Shown in pieces: positions 1 to 25,890 of a stretch of DNA of 64,000 nt. Made by a program: the position numbers and the translations under genes. Position 1 is the first letter of the stretch. Every line of letters starts with the position of its first letter. The stretch spans positions 20,578,243 through 20,642,242 of the forward strand of contig CM028333.1 in NCBI GenBank assembly GCA_016647705.1. Reading direction: 5' to 3'. The stretch is from Eucommia ulmoides. Its lineage: Eukaryota > Streptophyta > Magnoliopsida > Garryales > Eucommiaceae. The notes beneath the pieces are model-generated. The model was not told the origin of the DNA and searched no databases. It saw only the letters and a program-made list of their open reading frames with translations.

Positions 1-480
1 TGATCAATCAAATTTCTTCAAGAAATATCTCTCTTTTTCTCACAAAGTTTAAGTTCAGATTTTCTCAACAACAATGTATTTTTAGATGAGTAATCCCTCA
101 ATTGTTCATGATATTTAAATATCCAAATTTTAGATATTCCAATCGCTACAAAATGAGATCACAATCTTGAAAAATATGCCATAATACTTAACCCAACAAC
201 TTTATTGACTAAGGCTTCATAAAATTCAAATTTCCCAATGAATATGGACCGAAACACATTGAAAAAAATATTCTCTTTAATTAGAGTAAGTCAAAAAGAT
301 AAAAAAAAAAAAAAAAAAAATCAAAATTTTAAGAACATTTGAATTAAAAATTTGACCCTTTTTTTTTTTTTTTTTAATATTTCCTTGCATTTTTTTTTTT
401 TAAATATTTTCAATAATTTATAACTCATTTAAAAATATTTGAAAATGATTTAAAATAGATAATTGCTAAAAATGATGTAA
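1..480. other. AT-rich intergenic DNA, nothing recognised
   Basis: No coding frame, terminal repeat or RNA gene is visible. The stretch is AT-rich with poly-A (about 301-320) and poly-T (about 360-375) runs. It is probably decayed transposon or intergenic sequence. Confidence 0.5.
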
Positions 481-1170
481 GAATTTGACAAAAATGAGTG
501 TCTTTTTAAACAAATCTGAAAAGATCAGTCGATTGGACCATGTATCAGTCGAATAACTAGTGTATTTTTGAAAACTCTAAACCCTTTCTATCTTAAATGG
601 CCGACTAACTAGAGACTCTCGGTCAAAAAAAGTACAGAACATAATTCCTTAGACCTTCTGGTTGAGTTGGTCGACTGCTTTATGACCTCAATTAACTTAC
701 TTTTAAGGGTTGGGTTTATTTTTCAAGACCCTGTCTCAAGCGGTCGACTCCACAATGAAATCGGTTGACCATTTGTAACAAAATTTCAATTTTTTTCTTT
801 TACAGTTATGAACAACTGGCTATTTTTCATCTCAGTTGACTGACTGGGACAGAATATGAATTTAACTCAAATATCGACACACATAAACTAACACATAATC
901 ATGCATTTCAAATATTGTTGTGTTGTATGTGTACTCCTAAACAAGTTGATAATATATAGATCAATATAAGTGTTGTTTTACCTATGAAAAAAAATATATT
1001 AACAAAGATTTTTCACTATCTAATTTGAGCAAACTCGTCTAGATTCCTTGTCATTTGCAAATCATCTAACTTGTGCCAATTCATTGTTCAATACTATGTT
1101 GTTTCAAGCATAAATTCAACAAACATATTAGACAAAAAATATCAACCCGTTGTTGTCATCTAAAATTGTT
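480..1170 (+). mobile_element. Degenerate LTR-end-like relic (SIRE-like)
   Basis: The stretch is rich in variants of GGTCGACT and GGTTGACC, the same motif cluster seen inside the two clear SIRE-like LTRs of this window (around 44.2-44.5 kb and 55.6-55.9 kb). Near its end, an ACAAAAAATATCAA block followed by a TTGTTGTCATC-like stretch resembles the 3' edge of the LTR at 54175-56340. No target duplication was found. It is an old fossil and the assignment is tentative. Confidence 0.33.
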
Positions 1171-1560
1171 GGTGTCAAAATCTTGTGGACACCCCCAATA
1201 TGGTCTGCGCAGATGACATGTGCAAATTTCTTACTGACATGAAGGTGACGCACTGGAAAATTTGAGCTGAGAGCTCAGTAAACTTCTGACGCCTTAAGAA
1301 ATCCTTGCAATTCGATCTGAATTACACTCCGGACTCCAATCTGAGCTCTACTCTGTACTCCGAGGTGAGCTCCTCTCTGGACTCTAAGTTGAACTCCCAG
1401 TCCGTACTCCGAGCACCTATATAAAAGCCTATCGGGTTGTACCCGTTGAGGTCCCTCCGGCATGAAAGTAAGTATCCGAGGGGAAAAAGGCTAAAGTACA
1501 CTTAACTGAATAAGAAGCAATACCCGGTGGCAATAGATGCCTAGGAGCATTGTTGGTGAT
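1171..1560 (+). mobile_element. LTR-like promoter segment
   Basis: The segment begins TGTTGGTGTC and carries three or four degenerate ~28-bp repeats built on GAGCTC and CTCCGAG (1305-1415). A good TATA box (CTATATAAAAG, 1417-1427) and a short GC-richer leader follow. A pyrimidine/purine repeat, then TATA, then leader is what the U3/R boundary of a plant LTR looks like. The partner LTR and the element body were not found, so this is a fossil fragment or solo LTR of unknown family. Confidence 0.3.
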
Positions 1561-1769
1561 AATTTACATGCTTTGAATTACTTACAAGTACACGAGGTCA
1601 ACAAGTAATAAAGTAGATCCTAAGATCGAGTATCGTCTGCTGGGATTTATCGTTAGAACTAGTTAAGTACTACAATTGACATAACTCAATTTTATCTATA
1701 CGATTGGAGATTTGATATTTGTTCGAGATATGAAAACAAATTAAACTAAAATACTTGGATTTAATTATA

Positions 1770-2245
1770 TGAGAATGTATTATCTAGGGATTAACTTCGT
1801 TCACTTATACATGTTTGATTTAGTCTAATTTACATTAACGGTTATCAATCTATTCAACAATCTTGGTGTCTAAAACTCACTCACTATCTTTCTCAAGTGT
1901 AAAGTGAGTGAAATGCAACCACGTCAACACCGATATCCCTATCAAGCATCTAAATGATTACATGAGTCTTGCCCCAACCTCAGGGATTGCACATGTTCTA
2001 ATAATCTCCTAAAATATTAGAACGTTGTGTTGTGTTTTACCCCTAGTACGAATCCAGAGTTATTTCTCCCGAGTGTCAAACCCCGTATTCTCAAACCAAC
2101 CACACTATGTTAACAAACATACTATGTAAGTAATAAAACGGTAAATACAATCGAATAGGGATGAATAACCGTTAACGAAATAAATATTTACTCAAACATG
2201 TATATTTATGAACTACATCAATTCCTAGACAACAAACGCTTAGTT
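1770..2245. repeat. Inverted-repeat (foldback) arms
   Basis: About 75-90 bases at 1770-1860 are the imperfect reverse complement of about 2150-2245. The matching landmarks are the TCTAGGGATTAA, ACATGTTTGA and AACGGTTAT blocks. About 290 bp separates the arms. This suggests a foldback or Mutator-type non-autonomous element, but no clean ends or target duplication were identified. Confidence 0.45.
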
Positions 2246-3084
2246 ATTCATGGTCATAACCGAATATTCAACAACACATGAGATATATATCATCAAACAA
2301 CCAACAAAAGTTTAGAATAAAAGAGAGAAACAAGAAAGGAAAGCCAAATTTGTAAAGTGGATGTTCCACTTCCGCAAAATCCGCTCTAAGATCGTTTCCT
2401 CTTCTCTAATGATATGTTCCTCTTGCTTGGCTTGATCTAGGGCTCCCAAAAATGTTTTTTGTAATGGTAGGATGAAGGGATATATATAAAAATAAAAAAT
2501 ATCCTAAAAATATCTAGAAAACGCATGCCAACTAGTACTTGGTCGCTGTAGCAAAAAAGGGGCAAAACAGCCACTGGTTGTTGCTCGCTGCAGCAAGCAA
2601 GGGCAAGTGGCCCTTTGGCTCTTACGCTACAGTGAGCAGCTTGTAGATTTCCCTCCTTTGCTATTTTTTCACACGTTTCTTTACCGACATCCTACCGACG
2701 AGCTTGATTTTCAACTGTTTTTGCCCATAACACCTGATTTGCATAAAAATAAATAAAAATGAATGAAAATATTAATAGAACACTCGAAAACTACGAAATT
2801 CAGATTGGAAATACATAAATAAAATCAATCTATAAAGCATAGATAAGGAGTAAGGCTCAATTAGTGTCGCCGAATTAGGGACTCTAGCTCGGTTAATTAG
2901 CCTAATCCGGCAGGCAACCAACGAGCTTACAGATTAGGGGCCTGAGCACCTAGACTGGGCTTTGGGCCCATTAGTGGAAGTCCATGGGCCGACCCAACTT
3001 GAAATGGAGACGAGGGGCCTGTTTTAACACTTTCAGCTGAACAAAAGGTAGAGAGGACGTCAGAATGGCATTGGGGCTCCATTC
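2246..3084. other. Non-coding repeat debris
   Basis: No gene is seen. From about 2850 to 3060 the base composition shifts to GC-richer sequence with GGGCCC and GGCCCA words like those in plant Tat-type LTRs. This leads straight into the minisatellite at 3085, but homology to a named element could not be shown by eye. Confidence 0.4.
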
Positions 3085-3760
3085 GGAGAGTAATCCGAGC
3101 TAAGGGTACTCAGATCCTTCAGCTCAGTTTAGTGATCTTCAAGGTAGATCTGGGGGATCTAATTGAAAGGTAATTCGAGCTGAGAGTGCTCGAATCCCTC
3201 ATCTTGGCTCTTCAATCTCCATGGCGAATTTGCGGGTTCTTATGGAGGTTAATCCGAGATAAGGGTGCTCAGATCCCTCATCTCGGCCCTTCAGTCTCCA
3301 TCACGGCCCTTCAGTCTTCATGGCGAATTTAGGGGGCTAGTTGGAAGGTAATCCGAGCTGCGGGTGTTCGGATCCCTCATCTTCGGTCTGTTGATCTCCA
3401 TGGCTAAATCGGAGATCCACTTGGAGGATAATCCAAGATGAGGGTGCTTGGATCCCCTATCTCGGCACCCTGGCTTCCTTGGCGGTATTGGGCCTCCCCT
3501 TGGAGGATCATCCTAGTTGAGGGTGCTTAGAGCCCTCAGCTGGGTCATTTGGTCTTCACGTCAGTTGGAGGCTTCCAATTGTTAATCTGGCAAGCTGAGG
3601 GTGCTCGGGGCCTTCAGTTCGACCCAATTTCTATACTTGAAATCCTGAATAATGCCTTGACCTTTAGGGCAGTTTTAGGCCTTTCATTTGTTGAATAGCC
3701 GAGTTGAGGGTGCTCGGAGCCCTCAGCTCAGCCAATTTTTCACACTTGGAGATTTTGGAT
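3085..3760 (+). repeat. Degenerate ~80-bp minisatellite, about 8 units
   Basis: About eight imperfect head-to-tail copies share the core GAGGGTGCTCGGA followed by TCCCTCA and a CTCGGCCCTTCAGTCTCC-like stretch. Units start near 3095, 3166, 3244, 3344, 3424, 3503, 3580 and 3687, with spacing of about 70-110 bp. The core nearly pairs with the following GAGCCCTCAG-type segment, so each unit could fold as a short hairpin. It is GC-richer than its neighbours. Such arrays are common in untranslated regions of plant LTR elements. Confidence 0.7.
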
Positions 3761-4125
3761 GAACCTTTATGCATGCATGGGCTTCACCAACCAAATTTAT
3801 CCCATCAAAAATAAATAATTGGGATTAAACTCTTTAGGGCGATTAAATATAATTAAAAAAATAAAGGGTAAAAATGTAAAGAAAGAAAAGATTATACAAA
3901 AAAACAAATGTAGAAAAGGGTAGCTAGCCAAAAATTACCCAAAGATGATTTTGGTCGACCACACTTTTTTGCAATTTGATCTCCAACCATACTCCTACTG
4001 TACTTTGCAAATGGAGAGTACTGAAAAAAAAAAAGTGCATTTGACTGCATATTTGGACCCAACCGCACTCCCACCACAATTCCAAACTAGCCTTAATCAT
4101 TGAATAAATTAGAGTGAATAATGTC

Positions 4126-4898
4126 GGCCCCATTTGGTAACCATTTCCATCCCATTCCATTCCCAGATTTTTGGAAATTCTGTTTGGGAATAGCGTTTGG
4201 TAATTTTTGTTTCCGTTTCCATTTCATTCCCATTTGAAAATTGTGCCAACTTTTTTCTTAAGAAATGAGAAACAAAAAAAAGTTGTTTCTCATTATTTCC
4301 ATTCCATTCCCAAAACCCATAATCACTATTCACCTACCGACCGACCACCGTCCGCCGCCGCCGACCGCCGCCGCCGACCGCCGCCGGCCACCGTCCGCCG
4401 GCCGCCGCCGCCGCCGGCGACCGTCGCCGGCCACCGCCGCCGGCCACCGCCGCCGCCGACGACCGTCGCCGGTCACCGTCCGCCGCTGCCGGCGGTCACC
4501 GTCCGGCCGGAATTTTTCCGGCCACTTCCGGCAGTCGCCGGCGACGGCGCCACCGCCGTCCGGTCATCGCCGGCGGGGGCACCGCCGTCTCCGACGCCGG
4601 AGAACCGTCGCCGGCCGTTGCCTGCCGGCCGGCGACGGCGCCGCCGGAGCACCGCCGCCGGCCGGCGACGGCGCCACCGCCGGCCGGCCAAAACTGAAAA
4701 GAGAAAAAAAAAAAAAAAAAAAGATTTCAGGATAAAATCGTTACCAAACACAATTCCCTTCCCAAAACAAAAAAAAAATTATCGTTACCAAACGCAATTC
4801 TACTCCCAAAAAGAAAACAAAATTCCCATCCCATCCCATCCCATCCCATTCCCATCCCACTGCTGGAATTGAAACAGAAACGGTTACCAAACGCCACC
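4126..4898. mobile_element. MITE with CCG-rich core (Tourist-like group)
   Basis: The ends are inverted repeats: GGCCCCATTTGGTAACC on the left and the complement of GGTGGCGTTTGGTAACC on the right, flanked by a possible 3-bp duplication GTC. The inside is unusual: about 4330-4690 is a (CCG/CGG)-rich degenerate array followed by poly-A. Pro/Arg-rich open frames across it are low-complexity artefacts, not genes. Near 4730 a GATAAAATCGTTACCAAAC stretch is the complement of one inside the MITE at 62578-63145, so the two belong to one family. It sits directly upstream of the host gene promoter. Confidence 0.7.
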
Positions 4899-5158
4899 GT
4901 CATGTATTGAGACCAAAGGATAACAATAAACATGTCTAAATAATACAAGAGGTGTTAATTTGGTTAGTAAGAGAATGTGCTCGCTTTTCTTATCAACCAG
5001 AGTTCGATTTTTTTAAAAAGTATTCCGAAAATATAATTTTAAATTTAATTTTGAATGAACTAAACATCTTTAAGATCGTTGGATGAGTAATTAGTGCGCG
5101 TAAATTGAACATTCACCCCAAATTTTTATGTCTTAAAAATGCATGTCGGGCTTACGGG

Positions 5159-5165
5159 TATAAAT
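5159..5165 (+). promoter_or_regulatory. Possible TATA box of the AAA+ ATPase gene
   Basis: TATAAAT lies about 30-40 bp upstream of the pyrimidine-rich stretch where the 5' leader probably begins. It was placed by position and motif only, so the true start site is not known. Confidence 0.28.
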
Positions 5166-5199
5166 CAAGGTAATCACATCGACCCGACACCATAACTAC

Positions 5200-5514
5200 A
5201 AAACTACAAACAAGGTGCACTCTAGTTCTTTCTTAGGTCTTTTCGAACGCCAATCTCCCCTTCCTCTTGCAAGCCACAGCCCTTCTGATTAGGTATCTGT
5301 AGAAGATAACTCACCGCCCGCAGATCCTCTCTCTCCCTCAACGCGATAGTTGCGCACCCCCTACCGCCCCATCTGTACGGGCGTTCGAATCTCTCGTTTC
5401 CTCATTTTTTGCCTTCTCTATACAATTGGCAGTTTTGTGTATGGGCCTTCTCTGCTGCTGAGTTTCTATGAACGAATTTCTATCTCTCTCAATCCATATT
5501 CATTTAAACTAACG
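5200..5514 (+). other. Likely 5' UTR exon, followed by intron 5515-6310
   Basis: This is a CT-rich, leader-like stretch ending at a donor (ACG|GTATGC, intron from 5515). The next acceptor is TTTTGCAG at 6310, giving an exon that carries the start codon 79 bases downstream. The left edge is only estimated. A leader intron of about 0.8 kb is common in plant housekeeping genes. Confidence 0.5.
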
Positions 5515-6389
5515 GTATGCTTGTTTTTTGGGGGTGGGGTGGGGAGTTAATTGCTAAGTTTTGTATCGAGTTATATGAACGAAGCTAAATCTATTTCACC
5601 TGCTTAATGGATTTTGCTGTTTTGGGATTGAAGAGAGGACCTATTCGTAATAAAAAGAGTTTAACTATCTTTCTGGAACACCCTGCTTGTGTGTATTTAA
5701 AGGAATGAGGAAAAAATAACAGTTTGGAAATTATCCAACCGAAATTACTTGTTCATGTGCTTTGTTAATTAATACAATTGGTGGTCTGAATTTTTGCTCC
5801 ATCTGTAGTGCATTGAGCTCCATAATGTAATGTCACAATCTTCACTATGTTTGCACATCTTGTTTCCATTGCTGCTACATTGTGATTTGGTACATTTGTT
5901 CAAATTGTGTTGAACATTTTTGCCATATTGAAGGTTGAATAGAGTGCCTACCTTCCATAGATTGGGCATACAGGCCTTCCACCCGTTTTAGTGGAAGGGC
6001 GTACTATTTGTTTACATCCATTAGTTTGTGAGGGATCCTCACAAGTCTTATTACCAACCCATCTATCATAATATTTGAGTATGTAGAGTCTTAGATTAGT
6101 TGCGTACTTACTATTATGAACGAATGAAATACCTATGGTTTGATACATAATAAATTGTCCATCATTTTTTGCGGACAAAATGAAGGGGTTCAATTAAACC
6201 ATGCTTAAATTCAAATATGAAACATCATAGATATCTTTACCTTTTTGTCTCTGCTACATTTATCTGTTCAGTCGAATAACCAAATTTTCAGTTGTTCTCC
6301 AATTTTGCAGGAAATAATTGCAAACTAGTTCACCAATGTTTACCATGTGCTAAATTTTTGCATGTGAAATAAAAAGTTGGGAACTTGCA

Positions 6390-21463
<15,074 letters not shown>

Positions 21464-22190
21464 AAGCAAATGTAGTTTGGTAGAGCCCGAGGTAACTAGA
21501 AAAATCTCTTTCACCCCTCAATTTTCTCCTCAATGAAAGAGATTTAGTGCTAAATATTCCAATTTCCATAGTTTTAAGATTTTTTTTTTTCATTTTTTTG
21601 GCGGGTGGGGGGTGTAAAATCGTGATCCTAATTTATAGAATAGTCCGTTTTTTGAGTAATTGTCCGTTTTGCACTAATGTTCGAGTTTGTTGACTTGAGG
21701 CAATGAGGTATGAAGAAGCTAATGCTCGAAAGAGGGTCAGATTGGAGCTGGACAACGTTCTAATAACTTAAAAAGTGCTTTTTTTTTTTTTTTTTTTTTT
21801 TTTAACTCTTTCAGTCGTAGGATTATTTAGATTTTGATTATTTTTGAACCTCATTGTAATGGCAAAAGTTGTTCTTGGGGGTATAATGCACAGATTTTGA
21901 AGTGTATGGGAGACACAAATTGTTATGAAGATTCATGGGGATGTTTTTTTTTTTTTTTTCCTCTACTGTTTCTGTTTATTCTGAAGTTACGCAGTAAATT
22001 GTTCAATTGTTTCGACTCTTGGTGTCGCATTGATGAAAACCAAAGGCCTCTAATTTCAGATCAGGATATCAAACTGCCTTAACATTTTTGGGTGGGTATG
22101 GCTCTGCTCTAGCTTTTGGATAGAAGTGTTTTGAAAATTAGTTTAACGTGTTTTGTATGCAGGAATGAAATAAATTGTTAAATAAAATAT
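21464..22190 (+). other. 3' UTR and candidate polyadenylation signals
   Basis: Sequence after the stop at 21461-21463. AATAAA occurs at 22169-22174 and again at 22181-22186. Poly-T runs lie near 21780-21803 and 21946-21960. The true end of the transcript cannot be read from sequence alone and may lie earlier. Confidence 0.4.
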
Positions 22191-22327
22191 ATTAATTATG
22201 ATGATATTTTTTTTTTTTTAAAAGGGCAAATATCGTTTAACAAAGAAGTGAATACAAATCCTGGAGTTTTGATGACATTGTCAAAAAAAAACAAAAACGA
22301 AGGCCTACAAATTTGGCAAAAAAAAAC

Positions 22328-22680
22328 GATTGAACGATAAAATGAAAACGTTTATCAAATTAATGGTGATATTTTTGGAGTTTGGCCGAGTTTTGATGAG
22401 GACATTGTCCGAGCTTAGGTACTCTGGTGATATTCTAATATTGTAGGAAGAATGATTGAACAATAAAATGAAAATGTTTATGAAATTAACAGTGATATTT
22501 TTGGAGTTTGACCGAGTTTAGTCAGAGCTATGTTGCTCTAGTGATATTCTAATATTGTCGAAGAAATGACTAAACAATAAAATGAAAGCATTTATGAAAT
22601 TAACGGTGATATTTTTGGAGTTCGGTCGAGTTTTGATGATGAAATTGTCACAACTCTGGTGATATTCTAATATTGTAGAA
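22328..22680 (+). repeat. ~118-bp tandem repeat, 3 copies
   Basis: Three copies start near 22328, 22448 and 22563. Each contains AACRATAAAATGAAA, then GTGATATTTTTGGAGTT, and ends GTGATATTCTAATATTGT. Copies differ mainly in the middle, where the second is shorter. No coding function is seen. Confidence 0.82.
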
Positions 22681-22863
22681 GTTTTGGTAACAATCTAGTA
22701 AAGTTTTGGGAGTTCCAACAACATTTTGGAGATGATTTTTGAACCCGATTCATTCTATTGAAGCGTTTGGACACTCAAAGAGGTTAATGGAGGTATGTGA
22801 CCGGATAAGGAAACTTTTTTGTTTTCTCCATATTTCTTTAGAATCCTATCACACATCTAACAT

Positions 22864-23411
22864 AAGAGCAACTCCAACGGGAATACTATATGGTTTGCCA
22901 TATGGATTTTGCCTATTTTGAAGCTGAAAAACAACTTCAACGGAGAGGTCATTCAGTGTGCCATTTTGGCATAATAGGTCTGCCTATGCTATATTTGGCA
23001 CAGCTAGAGGACAAGCCAAAATGACCGTTAATGGTCTGAAATCGGAAGCACACAGAGGAAACGGGAAGAAATCAGAAAAAAACGGAGGCCTATGCTATGA
23101 ATCTTCTATATAATTGAAAAAACAAATGAAGATGAGGCACCAAAAAACCCTTACCAGATCTTGAGTTTGTCGCCGTCGTTGTCGCCAGATCAGTTCATCG
23201 CTGTTGCCAAATCTGTTCATAATCGTCGCAACTCCAAGCCGTCATCTTCTCCATCTCAATCGTTGTTTGCTCTCTCTCTCTCTCTCTCTCTCTCGCGAGC
23301 GCGCTCGCACGCTCGCGAGAGCTCTTCTATCTGATTTTGGCAATGAAACGGCTAGGGTTGCGTGGATGGGTTATAATTAGGGGTGGGTGAGTTTGGTAAT
23401 TTAGGTTTTAA
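22864..23411 (+). mobile_element. MITE-like element, left end visible
   Basis: It starts AGAGCAACTCCAACGGG, a common terminal motif of plant hAT-type MITEs, and shares a layout with 45357-45947 in the same orientation: CT-repeat, then a GGGTTATAATTAGGGGTGGG-like stretch. The matching right end was not found, because the Helitron-like end at 23412 begins here. The GC-rich 3' part (23160-23240) resembles leader sequence but encodes nothing recognised. Confidence 0.45.
23269..23321. repeat. CT microsatellite running into a 12-bp hairpin
   Basis: A (CT)n tract of about 24 bp is followed by CTCTCGCGAGCG (23290-23301), loop CGCTCGCA, and CGCTCGCGAGAG (23310-23321). The arms are perfect complements and very CpG-rich in otherwise AT-rich DNA. 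Confidence 0.85.
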
Positions 23412-25373
23412 CTAGTTTTAGACCCGCATATTATGCGGGTCTAGAAAAATATGTATTAATATATATTTTTCATTTGAATTTTACACATGATCCACAAGTG
23501 AACTTTTAATTTTATATGTATTACATTTTATGAAAGTATAACAAAAATAAATTTTAATATCAAGAAATAAAAAAAATAAATTATAACCTAAAAAATAATC
23601 AGTACCAACCTCTAAGAAAATTAATGTTCTCGCTTGTATTTATTTTCAGAAAATAGCAAACCAATAAGTAAATAAGCTCATCGAGGGTTTTTTCAATTTT
23701 TGCAATTTTTTTTTTTTTTCAAATCTTAATTATAAAATAATCTAATAGGTCATTTTCATGTTGTTCACTAGTTTCTATTATTTGGTTCAGAATTGTTAGA
23801 ATACTCTTTGGATCACTTGAAATTGAATAAATTTTATATTTATTTAAAGATGGAGAGAGGAATTTTTATAAAATTGTTAGAAAGAGAAAATATAAGGAAG
23901 AAATAAGGTGACATATAATTAATTATAATGAAAATAATAATCAACCAAAATATCAATAAATTTCAATAATGTCTCTTGTCATTTAGAAAACTTACAACAA
24001 TATCCCTTATTATTTGAAAAATATCTCCAACACCCCTTTTCTTTGATGCTAAATATAAAATAAATTATTTGTCCATGTTGCAATGTCACTATACTATTAA
24101 AAAATAATTAAAATTATCTAATAAAAACTACTCTTATAATCATCTTAAAAAATTACGATTTTGGTCAGTTTCATTTTAATTTTTTTTTATTGTAAAACAA
24201 GTCTAATTTTAACTGCTTTTATTACTTTTGAGATCATATAATGGTTGTTACATTTTTTTTGACTATTTAAAGAATATTTAGAGCTGAATTTAGAAAAATT
24301 AAAATTATTTTGAGAATTCAATATTTCTTATTAGTATAATACATTTCCAATTCTAATTTTTTATTATTTTTGGGATTAAATTATGGGTTGTTGCATATTT
24401 TAAGTATTTAAAAAGTATTTGCTACTATTTGTTTTTTTAAAAAATAAATTATTTTGAGAATTAATATTTTTATTTATGAAATTTAAAATTTATACATAAA
24501 CTTATTTATTAATTTTTTTTTTTTGAATTATTTGGTGAAGTCATCACGTGAGACTTTATTTAGTAATAATTTCACTCATGTTCATAGCAGACTTGGAAAT
24601 TTTCTAATTGTTATTTTTAATCATTTATTCTGTTTTTTTTCTTTTTAATCCGTTTAGTATATGAAATTGTTTGCATACAAAATAATATGAAATTGCTTTC
24701 ATACAAAATAATATTTTTTTTCATTACTTCTATCAACACTCATATGAGAAACAAATAATATAAAAATAGAAAAAGAAAAGATTATTTTCTTAAAAGAAAA
24801 AAAATAGAAACTCTAGTGAGTGAAATATTTATAATTTTTTTATCATATATTTATTTTTTAAAATTATATTTTATTTAAAAGGAATAGAATTGTCATTCTA
24901 TGTAAATAATAAATTATAAATGTGTAAACATTTTAAACAAAAAATCAGATGTCATCTGTTCGAGGGAGTTTTGAGATGTCGTTGGGTTTCTAAAATGACA
25001 AGGGAGCAAAAAATATTTTCTACATAAAAGGGGTGTTTTTGTAGGTTTTCGCAAATGACATGGGATGCCTGTGAAATTTACCCATGTAAATATTCATTAA
25101 ATAAATAAAAAATAAAAAAATCACCCAACATACTTTATTAATAATAAATAATAATTAAATTCATTAAATCATTAAATTAATGATGAATAATATTTAAAAC
25201 TCATTTAAATATAAAAATGTTAAAGAGAGATAAATTGAGAAAAATCAAAAGATTTGAATTTTTTTATTATCATTTAATGGGTTTGAAAATAGAGAATCAA
25301 TGACAATACAAAGATTACATTTGGTGAACTCTCATTCATTTTAAGGTAATGTCTTCCAATTTTAGGTATTAGT
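23412..25373 (-). mobile_element. Non-autonomous Helitron-like element (3' end at 23412)
   Basis: Read on the minus strand, the element ends in hairpin GACCCGCATAATATGCGGGTC shortened here to its arms (23421-23429 and 23433-23441), then TTTT-type spacer and CTAG (23412-23415) with a T next to it. This is the classic Helitron 3' end inserted between A and T. The 5' TC end was not located, so the far boundary is only where the next Helitron-like end begins. No helicase is coded. Confidence 0.5.
23950..25088. mobile_element. Foldback element with ~100-bp inverted arms
   Basis: About 23952-24050 is the imperfect reverse complement of about 24985-25088. Shared words include TGTCATTT, AAAACYTACAA and CACCCCTTTT. 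Long arms without coding sequence suit a Mutator-type non-autonomous element, nested in the Helitron-like stretch. Exact ends and target duplication are unresolved. Confidence 0.6.
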
Positions 25374-25374
25374 A

Positions 25375-25852
25375 CTAGTTTTAGACCCGCATATAATGCG
25401 TGTCTCGAAAAAATTATATTAATTTTTATTTTTTTATTTAAATATTATATTTAATATACTTTATAAAAGTGTAAAAACCATTTGCTTTGATTTGGTATGC
25501 TTGCCGTAAAAATCAAATTTCAGAGGTGCAATTGAAGAACGTTAAATACATGGCTTTTCAAATTGAAATAAGAATTTATAATGGTGCAATGAATTCTAGC
25601 ATGAAAAAATTGGAAGCCGAGGTGGTGATAATCAATTGGAATATTGGAGATAGATAAAAAGAACATTTACATTTAAAGCACAAATTAAAAAAAATCATGA
25701 AATTATTAAAGGAGAAAAAAATAAATTAGAGAACTCACCCAAATTCCCCTCCCCCCCAAAAAAAAGTGTTTTGAGGAGCATTAGGAATTAAAGAAGAGCA
25801 ATTCTCCATCATTCTTCATTTATTCTATAAGTTTTTGTTTTTAAGTATTCTT
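25375..25852 (-). mobile_element. Second Helitron-like 3' end
   Basis: CTAG at 25375-25378, then a hairpin at 25384-25404 nearly identical to that at 23421-23441 with one arm mismatch, on the same strand. The neighbouring base fits insertion between A and T. The 5' end is not resolved. Confidence 0.5.
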
Positions 25853-25890
25853 ACTATTTTTTGGCTCGCGTTATGCGCAAGCCTAGGTTA
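25853..25890 (-). repeat. Third Helitron-like hairpin, weaker
   Basis: Hairpin GGCTCGCG...CGCAAGCC (25863-25883) shares the TTATGCG loop side with the two upstream ends and has a similar A/T spacer. The terminal CTAG is degenerate (TAGT on the minus strand). Confidence 0.35.

Noticed and set aside
4207-4872. Long Pro/Arg-rich open frames over the CCG array
   Set aside because: They arise from the triplet-rich core of a MITE in several frames and both strands, with no start context, homology or domain.
4955-5110. Possible tRNA-derived SINE (A-box-like TGGTTAGTAAG, B-box-like AGAGTTCGATTTT)
   Set aside because: The two boxes are at plausible spacing, but I found no poly-A or T tail, no target duplication and no second copy in the window.
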